Positions 23,918 to 37,000 of a stretch of DNA of 64,000 bases are shown piece by piece. The DNA comes from Capitulum mitella (taxonomy: Eukaryota; Arthropoda; Thecostraca; Pollicipedomorpha; Pollicipedidae). Where the stretch lies: contig CP099846.1 in NCBI GenBank assembly GCA_030062745.1, positions 24,531,701 to 24,595,700 on the forward strand, written 5' to 3'. Positions within the stretch are counted from its first letter, which is position 1, and the number at the start of each line of letters is the position of its first letter. The notes under the pieces are model-generated. The model searched no databases and was not told the DNA's origin. It saw nothing but the letters and a program-made list of their open reading frames with translations. Made by a program: the position numbers and the translations under genes.

Positions 23918-26900
23918 GCGCAGGGTTGTTCGGTCCCTGGTGCACGCCCCCTTTCTGGACAGTATCACTGCACGGCGGCCGGGAACCGACGACCGCGGTC
24001 CCACCGTCACTGGGTGCGGAACAGGGGCCAAAGCTGTTTAAAACTTGCGGTCGGGCTGTGCACCACTGTTTGTTGTGTCTGGAGTGGTCGGGAAATGTAG
24101 GAACTCCCTTCCCAGTGTGCCGTGGCTGAGAGGATTGCCTTCAGCCGGGTGGGCAGGTAAACCTAGTGCGCTCATCTCAGTTTTTCCGTTTTTTTTCATG
24201 CTTGTCTTCAAAACTCCGAAATGTGACGAGGAATCACCAGCTCAGGAGACTTAACAACCTTCCCCTTCTCGCACCGTGCCCTCACGTCCCAGAATCCCGG
24301 CGCTGTACCTGCAAGCTGCGAGTGAACTCCGCAATAAAAACACTGTCGTCGAGCTCGCCGTCCGCCGGTTGGTGGCCGAGATACAGGCCTTCCTCCGCAG
24401 GTCTGCGGCTCCGGCCGTTCAGCTGGCCTGGCGTTATTGTGGCCGAGCCTGTCCCGGCCTTGCTCTTCGTGTCTGGTCCCATCTGGTCCCCAGCAGTCCT
24501 GTGCTCGATTCCATCGGGATCAGAATCGACTTCGGAATCGATTGCGTTGCAGGCAGAGACGGAACTGGAGTCGATTCCGCTGTCAAATGGTGGAATCAGA
24601 ATGGGAGTTGAATCACACGGTTGTCTGCGGAATGGAAACTGGAATCGATTCCAATGGCTCAATTCAACCCAGTCGATCTTAGTGGAATCGGCTCATTTTA
24701 TTCTGGGTCAGAATCAAAATGGTTTTATTTTTGGAAAACCGGGTTGTGTTAGAATCGGGATCGATTCAGCGAGCATGAGTCTAACTCAGTCAGTTGCCCG
24801 GATTGGAATCAAGCACAAGTCTGGTCCCCGTGGCGGAGCTGCGTATTCAGGACGGGGGGTTCAAACGACATGTCCGAGTCCTTTTTTCCATGCATCGTCA
24901 CTGAAATAATTTGAAATTTTCCCGAGCTGGTTCCCGAGTTGTCACCACCGACCCTGGTGGTGCCACCATTGGTTGCCGTCAGGATTTGTGTGGTTGGCCT
25001 CGCCGTCCTACCAGAGATAGTACGCTCGCAAGCCTCAAGTGTTGGAAATGTTAGCCTACTTGTTGGCGAAGCTGCGGGCTAGAATGGTTGGTCGAACAAT
25101 GCATTTTCCTCTTCCCAAAATAACTTAGATTTGTAACGCTCTAAATGTCAACCTATCGGCATACTACCATGCTGCAAAAAAAAACATTTGTACCATGTTC
25201 TTGTTATTTGCTATTTGTAGGAGCACAGCTGCAGTGATGGGCTCCGCCACTCTTGGAATGTGTCCCTTTGTAATACATAACTACGTCTCGGGGCTTGGCG
25301 TGGAAAGGAGTTCTAAAAAAAAACATGTACCCACATATCCGCTTTGTTTTATTAGCCACTGTCCATTGATTGAACTCTTGGATTCAGGGTAGGTCGTGTG
25401 CTGCGACAAACATTCCCGGGATATTTCTAGGCGCTAGGTTTCAGTTTGATCCCCGAAATAAAAATGCAGTAACGTTACTGATGCACGAAAAATCCCAAAT
25501 AACTAGGACGAAAATGGGCGAGAAAAGATTCCAGATGTAATTCCCAAGGTGCCAGGAATTCGGGTGGAGGCTTCTTTTCCGGAAACTAATAAAAACAGCT
25601 TCTGCGTTTTTATTGCGCATACGCTGAAGCAGAAAACTGCTCCAATGTACCCTTCCGGTTCAGCGTTCCTGGAAGCAACGCGATCTTACGATCAACGACC
25701 TGTGGGGAAAGGGTGCAATAACAAATGTCCGCTGTCCTCCCTTTTATTCGTCTGTCCTGGCTCTGACGTCACAGTCTCCTACACATCCTACTGAACGTCG
25801 GCGATTCGACGTTCAAACATCCATCGAACTGATTTACGGCTCGTGTTTTCACGGATTTACGCCGAACGCGTTGTTATTGATTTTCCGACGCAGCAATTTG
25901 GGTGTTGTCACTTCAAATCCGGCTCCTCTGTCAACATCGCCTGTCTGAAACCTCGCTCTTCGGCCCATCAGCTTCGACTCAGCTCCCGTGCGTACATCCG
26001 GTTACGGAGGACAGTCAGAGATGGGCGGCCGGTTCTGCGGGCAGAAGGGGGGGGGGGACAACTGCTGCCTCTGACGGCTCTGCGGTCAGAGAACGGGGCA
26101 AATTGCTGCCTCTGACGTCATCGACAGACGGCCCGCGGCCGCCGACACCCTGTCCGGCACGCAGTAATCACCGAGAGACCGTCCAACCTGGCTTTTCCCG
26201 TGCCTATGACAGCTCTGACGGGTAGTTCGGCGCCGTTGCGGTGCGCGGGTTTGCGAGCGGGAATCGTGACGCAGTTTGTGACGGCGCCTCCTGTGGACGG
26301 ATCCGGTGCCGCTACAAACGACTCCGAATCAAACCGATTTAGAGAAAGGAAACAACACATTAATAATGCTAACCTGTCGAACCTGTCATCTGGATTAGAG
26401 CTGTTTGTTTCCTGCGCATGTGACCGTGTTATGCAAGCCGTAGCAATGTCCTGGAGCGGCCCGGAGCGTCTTCTCAAGACGAAACTGATTTCGCCGGTAA
26501 ACCCGCCCACGGTTTTTTGTGCGTTGTTCTCGGAGTTCTTGACCCACCTTTTTCGCTCTTTGGACGTTGTAAAACGTCTGGCATGCGAATTAAGGTACGT
26601 CATGGTGACGTCACAGGTGGGAAAAGCCACATCGGCAGTAGGGCGACTGGGGAGTGGCATTTACAAGCAAACAGGACTCTTGAGAGCTCTCTAGCCTCCT
26701 TCCCGAACAGACGAAAATCACGCGTGAGTTGCGCAAGTTGGCGGAAACCGTCCGGCGCGCCGCGTGGTCAGTCCAACAGCAAAACTTCAGGCGGAAAGCC
26801 AATCCTGGGAGAGCACTTACAGAGCAGAATCAGGAAGCTGCGACACTGTACCGTTGTCAAACCTGCCAGGAGCGGAACTTTCCAGTCACTGTGGGCCGGC

Positions 26901-27239
26901 TCCACGGGTCTGCTACGAAACATAAAAAGATATTTCCAAGCACAAGAGTAACGTGTTTTTCGCCGTAGCTCATGGCCCCAGTTTACACCCCCTATAATGC
27001 CGGCAGTGAGCATAAGCCTGTTAAATCTATATATAGTCTTATAGAATATACAATGTGGGGTCGATTGATACATATATTATTGTATTTGTGTACTCCAACC
27101 GTCCCGCAGTGAGACAAAATTGAGGCCGTTGCAAACCGGCAACGTCGGCGCGCGAAAACGGCTGATATGGTTCCCGTTATGACGTCACAGCTCGTTTCAA
27201 CGGCAACGTAGAAGAAAATTCCATCATAAGATGCGGAAA
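23918..27239. other. No gene recognised
   Basis: Alternating GC-rich and AT-rich intergenic DNA with the GAATC tract at 24508-24810 and a 10-bp G run at about 26048. No conserved protein was recognised. Confidence 0.5.
24508..24810. repeat. GATTC/GAATC-saturated tract 2
   Basis: Thirteen GATTC or GAATC words occur in about 300 bp against about 0.6 expected. Same vocabulary as 22050-22245 but no fixed period. A weaker patch with five words lies at 38800-38920. Confidence 0.6.
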
Positions 27240-27356
27240 GGATGCCCCGGAGGGTGTACTAAGTTTCAGATGGATCAAACAGACTGTTCAGAAGTTATGC
27301 TCGGAAAACCTCGGGGGTTGCATCAACCGCCTCCCCCCTATACGGGCGACAATTAA
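27240..27356. mobile_element. Isolated end of a third TTAA/G-run element
   Basis: Reads GGAAAACCTC, a G-run, a palindromic core (GGTTG...CAACC type), a C-run, then TTAA at about 27353. This matches the right-end design of family B (GGAAAACCTCAGGGGGGCAG...). No matching left end was found upstream, so it is a truncated relic. Confidence 0.35.
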
Positions 27357-30300
27357 ACGTCTTTCAATGAGTGAAAGTCCTTCATTGTATTTTATCAATA
27401 TTTGCATGTACTCGGTGACCCGTCTCAACATTGCGGATGGCTGGGTATCCATAAACACAGAGAAATCTCGTTTTCAGTCCTAAGATGGTCATCTGGCGGC
27501 TTCCCGCCCGTCCCGTCGGCCCCGCGGCTCTCCCGTGGCCGTTTTGGACCGACGAAGGCTCGCTAATGCATGGGCGGCAATCGAAGATGTGCTCCGTCTG
27601 CGCTGCAGACACAGGTAGCAGCAGCCAGCCTCACCCGAAGCTGGGCGATTACGGGGCGCGGTATGTAACGGCCGGCGTCTCAGATTTTACCGTGAAGGCG
27701 CGTGCGTGCTCCCTGCGATACCTCGCGCTACTGAGCGGTTTCCAGAGACCACCACGCGTCCGTTGCCGTCCCACAGCCTTGAGCTCCTGATGACACGACA
27801 CCCCCCGGACTGTCAACAGCGGAACCTAAACGGGAGGACGCACCCCACCAACGTCCCGCGGCGTACTCACCGCCGAGCTACTCCACCCTCCAATCAGCGG
27901 GCGCTCTCCGGGCGTGGTGGACGGTAAGACTAAGGGGCTCCAGTGCGGTGGGACACACTAGCTGAGTCAAGGGACCGCCGCGAGCCAACGGCCGATGATG
28001 TCATGATGCCGCCGTCAGGTTCCACGGCTCTCTCGACAGCCGGCGATAAAAGTCTTTCTGTCACAGTACCTGACATAGACGACGTCGTAAATAATATGTT
28101 CATTGCCTTGCGGCATGTGGTTACCGACACGTCAGGGGAAAATGTTGTGTTCGGTGAAACTGTCTCGCGGGAAGGCCTCCTTTAAAGATTGCAACTTTAT
28201 AACAGTGGGCGACTGGCTTGCAACGTCATATGCATGTTATCGGGCTCTGGTGAAAAGGGTCGTAGGCTTAATAAGCCATTAACCAGTGTTGATATCCGTG
28301 GCTTCTTGGCAAGGTACTTACTGCTCAACATTTTCTAGTATTCGTCATTTGACGTGGCTGGAAATCCCGGAGGCTGATAGTGTGTAGACCCCACCTCACT
28401 TTCAGATATTTTAAGAGTAAGCCTATGGCAGTGGTTACAGGAAAGAACCGGTTTGAAATCCTATTCGGATTCCGAATAATTTTCTAGGATCCCGAGTCAT
28501 GCCGTTTGAGCACCTTCGACAGTACAGTGGACTGGTACTACCCATCCCAGCCATTTGAAAACCAGACGTGATAGCATAATGCAACAGATGCGAGCGTGTA
28601 GCTCGATCTTTTGTCTACACGGTGGTATCCATTATGACCCCTGTAAGTCACACAGTAACCTTGCAGTGTTCTCAAAGGAAATCGCGTCAAAGGATTTCGG
28701 CTCCCGTTGGATATTGTTGGACATGACCTTTCGAGTGCTTTTCAGGGGGCCAGAACGATTTCTGAAAATAGAATACTGATGAACCTACTGTTACCATGCA
28801 AATCAGCGATTCCAGGTACTTTCTGACCTTTCGGAGGTCAGTAATCTCAATTAATGATTTGACCTGAGATGACCTGGACTCAAGTAAGCATCAGCTCCAG
28901 ATGCAGAGGCCACTGACACCGTGGGTGACATCCGTGCATACAAAACTGAGCAAGAATGAGCACCGTAAGCCCCTTTCAACGCTCTTTATACCATAACCAT
29001 CGCCGTATCACGAACTCTCCATAGCATGCGCTTGACAAAAGGCTCATAGGTCACTGATCTGCCAAGATATTGACCGCAGTGTTTTCCAGAGTGCGCACAG
29101 CCGTTTCAAACTCATTCACGCAGAATTTCAGAGCGATCGAATAGGCCGTAGTGGGTCGACTTGCGAAAATCTGAGCAAGAATCACGGAGGTCATCAGGTG
29201 ACCGTGTCCTTGACAGGACGTCAGAAATGTGTCAAACTTATGTGGCTCGATAGCAGTATTCCATCAGACCTAGGTCTGCTGAGGCCGCGGGGTTTGGGTA
29301 CATACAACGGCGTCCCTCTAACATGGGGCTGTTGGGATTGTCACTAATGGGTGCGAGTGGATTAATGTCATCTTACAATTGACCGCTGTCACTCCAAACA
29401 GAAATGCCAGTGGCTGCTCAGGAAATTGGGTTTCTACAAGAAAGGTGTAGGCACTGTGGCCATGGTAAGTCAGCCTGGTCAGAGACCAATACGCCGACGG
29501 ATTCGCCAGGAGGTATTCAGCCAGCTTTTCCTGTGAGTCCCACAGAGACCGGCTAGGTCGAAATGATTGTACGCACGAACGAAGAAAATGTCATGGTACA
29601 TACAACAACGTCAGCTTGCACAGCAACGCATGCCTAAGCGTCAGTTCTTGCTTCAGTATGCTCACACCCGGGCATGCAGGTCCCGCAGGCATGAGAATGA
29701 TAGATGCGCTCTCACCACGCACATGATTGCATGCAAACGCAAGCACTCACCCGTACGGAAGCGTCTACGGGCACACGCCACATGGGTTGGGTAGTTTTCC
29801 CGCCCCAATTTCACGACGTAAAGACTGGACTTCGAAAACTGAAGGAAAAGAAACGGCCTTGTCATGGAATGGTCACCAGAAAATTATGGACAAATCGGAT
29901 GGTAAACGGACCAAGTGGAGGCCTACCTAGAGAAAGCCACAGGGAGGCTGATGAATTCGACAGCATAACGCCTGGATATGCCCCTAATATACAGCCGTTC
30001 AGTGTTTTCAGATGTTTTTTTTATTGAAAAGCCTCATCACTGCGTGCGTCCATCGCAACCCGGTTGGCGATGATACCATCGAGAGCCGCTCCCAGTTAAA
30101 GTAAGCCATCTCCGAACGAATTATGCACGTATAAGGAATGGAAAGGCAACAGTAGAATGTCTAGTTTTAGTAATCTTGGCAAGCGCCACTTGATCCTTCC
30201 AACATTTCATGTTTTCGACAATCAACAAACTGAGATTAATCGTGCATGTAAACGTGCTGAATGTTCCACTCCACCCCCTGTCATTGTTAACTTCCCTTCA

Positions 30301-32288
30301 GTCACTGCCAATGACAATGACAATGAGACGAGGCCATGTCAAAAGCCAGACCCGTTTACAGTTGGCTAAAACTAGTGACAAGTTTTTTTAACAATCCGTA
30401 AGATTTATGCGTTAACGGCACGCCATATGCCTGCCAAACTAGCGGAGTTTGTTCCAAGAATGAATCGATCTGCCAAGATAATAGCGTTATTTTTCAAATT
30501 CCAACATTTTGCGTTGCTCTATGTTGCATGTATTTCGTGTTGCAAACAACGAGGACATCATTACAAAACTAAAGCAAAAGAACAAATGCTGGTGATAGCC
30601 TGCCACCTTTGAATCCTAAAATTGGCTTACGTGTGCCTCTGACATGTGTATATCATCATCAGCAGGCCTCTGACATCAAGTACAGGTGTTCATGCCTAGT
30701 GTCGATCGGTGCAGGATGGGTCCAGACCGATCTTTGCAGTCCCGACATTCTGACGTTCCAGCGTAACTCAGCCTCCAGCCTCGTGCCGCTGGTTGAGGAC
30801 CTGCTGGAACAAGGGCCTTCCCACAACACCAGTGCGCCGCAGCGAGTCAGGGTTCGCCCGAGGACAGTGTGCACTCAGCCCCGATCTTTCCTCCCGGCCA
30901 AACAAAGCGGGCGGGTCGGCAGTCCTGTGCACGGATTCCGGGAAACGGCATGAGCTCAGGCCGGATACGCGCGCCGCGTCGGGCCCGGGCCGACGCAGCG
31001 CGCCCCTGCTGAGTGACGCTGCCCCGCAGCTGTGACGGCTGGCCTCTGGAGCGCCCCGTCACGCGCGGGCCGCGGGAGGCGACCGGCAGAACGTCACACG
31101 CGACGGATCGCGCCTGTAGCGATGGCCGTCGCCGTCGACGCGCTCCGCGGCAGAGGCGCGGCGGTGTTCCTTCCGTCTCTCTGGGCGCTGAGTCAGGAGC
31201 AGGTGATTCACCTTGAGCTCTCGAAGCTCAGCTCTGGCCTGTGGCTTGGGCAGCCCGGCTGAGGGCCGGTGACGGTCCGCCGTGGGGTCGTCGCGCTGAC
31301 GACACACGGAACCACCTGGCACGGTGATGTCGACCCCCCGTTAATCGCAGACCGCGATAACAATGCGGCATGGTCATTATCTCAGAAATTTGGTGTTGAA
31401 TCCTGTTTAGTTCAAGTCATCTCTGCCCAATTAGGAATGCTTTGGAGCTGCCTGCGCAAATGGGTATGCATCGTACGTTTATCCGGTTCTTACAGCTGTC
31501 ATCCGGTGGTGGCCAAATGTTCTGTGTGTTTCCCGGCCTCTGTCAACGGGACGTTTCCAGAGTATCTTCTGCTGTGTGGTTGGAGGTTCTGAGAAGTGTT
31601 ATTGCTTGCATGATAACATCACGGTACTGCCAAAAGGGGGAGACACGATGTGAGCAATAACCTTTCTTATATCACTGCGGATTTTTGCATGAGGCTTGTG
31701 AGCATGAATGTTGCACGGAAAGAAGAGACAAAAGACCGCTATGTCGTCCTCGGCTGTTGTCAATCTTGGGAGAGGAACTTTGTAAGAGCTAAGTGATAGA
31801 GCATCTTTTGTTGCAGTTTATCTTTCTCGTCGCAAGAGTTATATTTCTTCGTAGCATTATACCACGATCAACAGCGAGTGACGTACGTGTCTAGTAGAAA
31901 TGTGCTTACGACATTTTAGTTATTTTCTCTCCGTTATGCATACGACCGCAGATTCTGACTCTTTCTTTTCAAAATCGTCTTTCCCCTGCTATTGATTTTC
32001 GTTGTATCCGTTTTCCTAAGCACCATACTTGCCAATCAAACAGCTATTCTGTCTAACTAGTTTCTACCACGCGATATGTCGCCGCTGATGTAATACGGTT
32101 ATGCACATTATCAGGTGGAAACGCCATTCACGTCACAGACCGACCAAAGTAAGCCAGGACGCAGCGCCGGATTGGTCTCTGCATCAGCGTGCGCCTGCAA
32201 GATAACTCTCGACTTTTTGTTGAAAGAGTCTCGGATTTTTTAGTGCTCCTTCCATCTGGTCTCGTGCTGCGAACTACAGAGTGGCAGT
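27357..32288. other. No gene recognised
   Basis: GC-rich patches at 27480-28060 and 30700-31270, and GGTCA-rich relic scraps at 28830-29220. No splice-supported coding frame was seen. Confidence 0.5.
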
Positions 32289-33520
32289 TTAACCCGCGCA
32301 CGACCGTCGGTCCGTCCCAAACATCGGCGACTGGGGGGGGGGGCAGTTGACTGCCCCCTCTCTAACTCACGAACGGTTGGTCGCACGATAAAAATAAGCA
32401 TACCGCTGGAAAGCCCGTGACGGAATAGAGCTCGAAACTGGTCTCATTGTTAGTTTTAAATAATATGTAAGCCAATTTACGCCCTATATATGTTTTTTCA
32501 TAGCCGACTGCATGAGACCGAGAAATGGCCTGAATCTCAAGGGCTGTGACTAATCACGCATAGGTAAAGGCACCAGCGCACAAGTAAACGTCCGTGGATG
32601 CCGATACACATCTAATTTCCTCAGATTTGTTCAATATATACGCCGAAACGTTGAGTTAAAGACACCGTAATTCTCTTGTCAGGCGTGAGCGTGCGCCGCT
32701 GCCGTATGCGGTACCAAATTGACGGGAACTTATTTTAGCGCCCCTTTATTTTCGCGAAAAAGGTCAATTTTGTCAAAAAATGTCAATTTTACTGATCTTT
32801 GTGGTTCTTGTGATGGTTTCCCATGCTTAAATTTTGGAAAAATTGATTAGTTGCCAATCTACAAAGTTGGCGGAGCTTTATTCGCAAGAGCCTGTTTATT
32901 TCCAAAATATGCTACTTTTTCAAACTTTTTGAGGTTCCTGGTGTTAATTACGTCTGTGCAAGCTAGTTCTGCCATTTTCTACCCATTCTGAGTAATTCAT
33001 CGCCGATTTTGACGGTGGTACATTTTGGCCCACTACAGTTATTCGTGACCTGACCTCAGGTCAATGCCTGGAAGTCACTGATACTTTGCCCAATGACGCT
33101 AGATGTCTGCTTCACTCCACACTAAAAATGTTATGGAATATTCCGTCAGTTTCCGAAAAAACGGCGATATGTCTTAAAAATGGGCTTGACCTTAGGTCAA
33201 TGACCCGGAAAATTCCGAAAAATCTGAGATAGCAGATTTGTTGCATCTATGACGATCACTAATCCCTGAAAGTATTATTGAGATATCTTGTTTTGCGAAA
33301 ACAATAGAGGGCGCTAAACTTTTTTTGACATAGGTCTGTTTGACCTGACCTAGGTCAGGCACCTGACGTGACCTGGGGTCAAAATTTTGACACGAGACGT
33401 AAAATTAATGGAGCAAAAGGTACACAAAGTTTCGTGACTCTGTGTTTGTTGGTTCTCTCGCAATCCCAGGAAAACCTCAGGGGGGCAGTCAACTGCCCCC
33501 CCCAGTCGGGGACGGGTTAA
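32289..33520. mobile_element. Non-autonomous piggyBac-like element, family B
   Basis: A 1,232-bp TTAA-bounded segment with ends TTAACCCG and CGGGTTAA. It has the same design as family A: a G-run/C-run hairpin inside each end (about 32333-32356 and 33480-33503, core CAGTTGACTG or CAGTCAACTG), an AT-rich non-coding interior and many TGACCT/AGGTCA hexamers near 33050, 33190 and 33340-33380. Sequence identity to family A is low except near the right end, where both read AAGTTTCGTGA. A (GA)n tract starts 27 bp beyond. Confidence 0.7.
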
Positions 33521-33546
33521 AATCTGCGCCCCTTATGTGTGTGTAT

Positions 33547-33547
<1 letters not shown>

Positions 33548-33596
<49 letters not shown>
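33548..33596. repeat. (GA)n microsatellite
   Basis: About 24 uninterrupted GA units, 27 bp beyond the right end of the family B element. Confidence 0.97.
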
Positions 33597-33600
<4 letters not shown>

Positions 33601-33689
33601 AACGGTTCAGAATGCAGAGGCAGAACTCTGACACGCAGTGCCGCAAAACGTAGGAATACAGCCGTGAGGTCCGAGGACGGTGTTGGTCC

Positions 33690-33726
33690 GCCGTGTTGAC
33701 CTGCCCAACACGCACCGCGCCGCCGT

Positions 33727-33757
<31 letters not shown>

Positions 33758-34075
33758 CCGGCGGCTCGGCGTGCGACCCCGACCGTTCCGGAGCCGGAGC
33801 CGGAGCCCGTGGCGCGGCCGGCCCCGCCACACCTTACGGCTTCTGAGCCGTGTTTCGGCGGCGGCGACACAGTGGGCGCAGCGTTGCGGTAGTCTGGCGA
33901 GGCGCGCGGCGCCGCCGCCGCCCCCGCCCGCCGCGCCGGTTCGCCGAAGAAGGCCAGGCCCGCTGGAAAGCCGCCCGCCGCCGGCCGGGTCGGGCGTCGC
34001 CCGCCGCTGCGGTGGGAGGGACGACGAGGGAGCGGCCGCCGTACGCCGGATCAGCGGGTCGGCCAATTAGAACGA
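33690..34075. other. Orphan CpG-rich island with (GCC)n
   Basis: Contains a (GCC)n run at about 33721-33757 and (GGAGCC)n near 33790. Ala/Pro/Arg-rich frames on both strands are compositional. Confidence 0.5.
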
Positions 34076-37000
34076 GGTTGTGGCTTTCCGTGCAATGCCG
34101 GTTACGCGGGCTGCTAGCGCCGTGGAATCTGGCCAAACAAGAAAAATGCTTGGGATGTACCAACTCGTACTGACCTGGAGCGGTTCTATCTGGATTTTCT
34201 GAAGGATGGGCAACATTAAAAGCATAATATTACGGATTGCAAAGCCTTGTGGAAGAGCTCATCAACACTAGACATATATTTCAGTTGTATTATGTACTTG
34301 TTTCAAGTAGAGGTGTATGCAAAAACCGCGCGTAGAAGAAATCGGTACGAAAGACAATTTTAAAATTATCTTTGACCCTGACAAAATTTTGCAAAAGCAG
34401 ACTTCTGTTGCAAGGTGACCCAATTATTCACATTTACGCATTCACAATATCCCTCACGCACTTTCAGAGCCCAGATAACCGGGATTTCAGAACGGTGTCG
34501 GTTCTATCCCTCATAAATTTCCACTTAACGACTTTTCTGCTATGGGTAGTAAGTTTGGGTGTAAGTGTAAGTTATATAAAGATATAATATATGTAATACG
34601 TTATATAATACATATAACAATATGCAATTTATAATATAATATAAGAATCATTCGTAGGTGATTCGCACTTGAAAAAAGAAAACGTGTACATTTATGTTTC
34701 TTACGAACATTAGAACTCAGACAAATAACTCATTAATTTAAAAACAGCATGGTTTTTGTACAGCTGGTTTCATCAAGCTTTGCAGTCGGGTGAGCAAGGA
34801 AAAGTACTGTATTGCATGAAAGCACCATTAGATAAGAGCAACATCTTATACGGTCGCTCTTGAAAGAAGCACGGTGTAGAGCCAAACAAGTTTGTGTATC
34901 GTGTTTTAAAACCGTGTTTTCCAAACCATGAGACAAATGTCTCGGTTCCGTTTTCCTGATTGCATTTCCGGAAAGATGGTTGATGGGAAAGCTAGAACAG
35001 TTGCTCTCTTCGAACTGGACATTGTCTAAGATGTGACTAATGGACCTGTGTTGCAAAATTAAAGCAGCTAGAACTATCTTACTGTGTGCTGCGCCATAGC
35101 ACTGAGACAGCTTGAATGGTGGTCATTGGTAAGGGCGTTTGCCTTTCTGGATGTGGAGTTTCGTCGCGAATTGTAACGGAACCGGAAGCTAACTTCTGTC
35201 AAGTATCGCCATATTTGCAGCGCGATACACGCATCATTCGGAAGATTGATAGTAGTGTTTTCAGCTTGGACCACCCGATGAATAACGCCCAATATAGTAA
35301 GGCTTCTGATCAGTCTTATAGTGCTGGTGATGTCAACGGTTCATCTCTTGGATGTTACTTGGACAGTGAATATGTATAGCGTGCTCAGTACTTTGTGTGC
35401 TTTTTGATGCATAATTTTTTATGTATTATTTTTTGTGTACAGTATTTTATGTACGATGATTTTATGTGTACCTTTTTATTTTCCTTAGTGTACTTTTAAT
35501 GAGAAGTAGGTTAATTTTAACACCGATTGCGTTCAACCAACGCTGAGTTTAATGTCCATTGTTTATCGCAGGTCTCAGTAGTTGCAGGCCGTTGAATGTG
35601 GCCTCGATCGCTTTCTACACGTCCTGCCAATCCTGACTCGTTTGTCGTATCGTTTGTGTGCGTCTGTGTGGTTCAGCTGACGCGTTGGCATAAACTGTGA
35701 CGTCCCATGAGCGAACCAGCCATCAGATAACAATCATCTCGATCTTGTTGCACGTTTCCTGTAAATTTGTTCATTGAACTCCAAGTAAGAACACCTCTCA
35801 TCTTTCTAAATACAGCTATTGTTGCTGTTATTGTTGTTCTCTGTTATGTTGTCGGCATGTCGCTTTTGGTGTGGTGTTGCTAGATGCAATTTAAGCTCCC
35901 TGGAAAAGATATCCGCCCAAAAAAGTCTTTGACCGGCTCGCCCTCGTCTGCAAAAAAACTAAACCTGACTGTTGCTAGATCAGTGTTCTGACTGCAGCTG
36001 GATGTACCTAGCATTCGTTATCTGTAGGCTGGACCGCTAAAAATCACGGCAAAACGCCATCGTAATGAGACCATCATCCCAAATAAGGCGATTACATTTT
36101 ATCCACCGACTAGTTACTGACCACCGACACCACCAACCACTTACCACGTACCGCTAATAACCGACAGTTCGCACAAGGCAGAACGCTTTACAAAACCGCT
36201 GTATCCACCTGGACGGAATGAAACAGCCGTGAAGTGGGATTGCAAGAGAGCGAAATGTCTAGTGTCCGATTTTCGTACTGTTATGAGCAAGGTTTTCGAA
36301 TGAAAAAGGCCCGTTTATTGCAGCCTTATTTACTGGATGTATTAGCCTGTGAGTTACGAATCCTTTCGCGATTATACAACTTGATGAAAAATAAGGGAAA
36401 AACTGATAGAAGCTCCTCTTTCCGACTACTGCAGTAATGCATTCGTTGGATTATCGGTAATTTCGAGTTTCACCTGATCTGTAACGTTATCATCGATTCT
36501 CAGGTCAAGTAATGTTTCATGTCTGTGAGTCTAGGATGATGACCTGTCAACCGCCATTTGGACTAGCGAAATACGTCCATTGTGTTTTAGACTGAAGAGT
36601 GGATAAATATATCGTACTTCGTAAGTTTGATAGGCTATGCACCCTAGTCAAAGTCGGGTTGCATGACACCCCGAAATGTATGACTGTTTCCATTATGTGC
36701 GGTGCTTTCAGTGCCTTTAGGCGACAGGTAAAACATCAAAAGTAGAAGCTGAAAAGACCCTGAAGATAGGAAACGTACTTTAGCTCGTTCACGTAATTCA
36801 GTGTTTGAACACAGCATTTCCGGTAAACGCTCGGGGCGACCCAGTCGGAGCACGTGATCCGTCCGGTCCTTGCTGACCCCTTCGACCCTTGCTGACCCCG
36901 GAGACGGTCAGCAAAGGTCGAAAGCCGGGTGAGGTCAGAGTAGCGCGAGCCAGCGAGGCGACGCACTTGTAACAGTTCCATGGTGCGTGAGGGGGCTTCA

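Noticed and set aside
11818-29173. Similarity of 11818-11888 to 29103-29173
   Set aside because: About two thirds identity over 70 bp is suggestive of an old repeat but too weak to define an element by eye.
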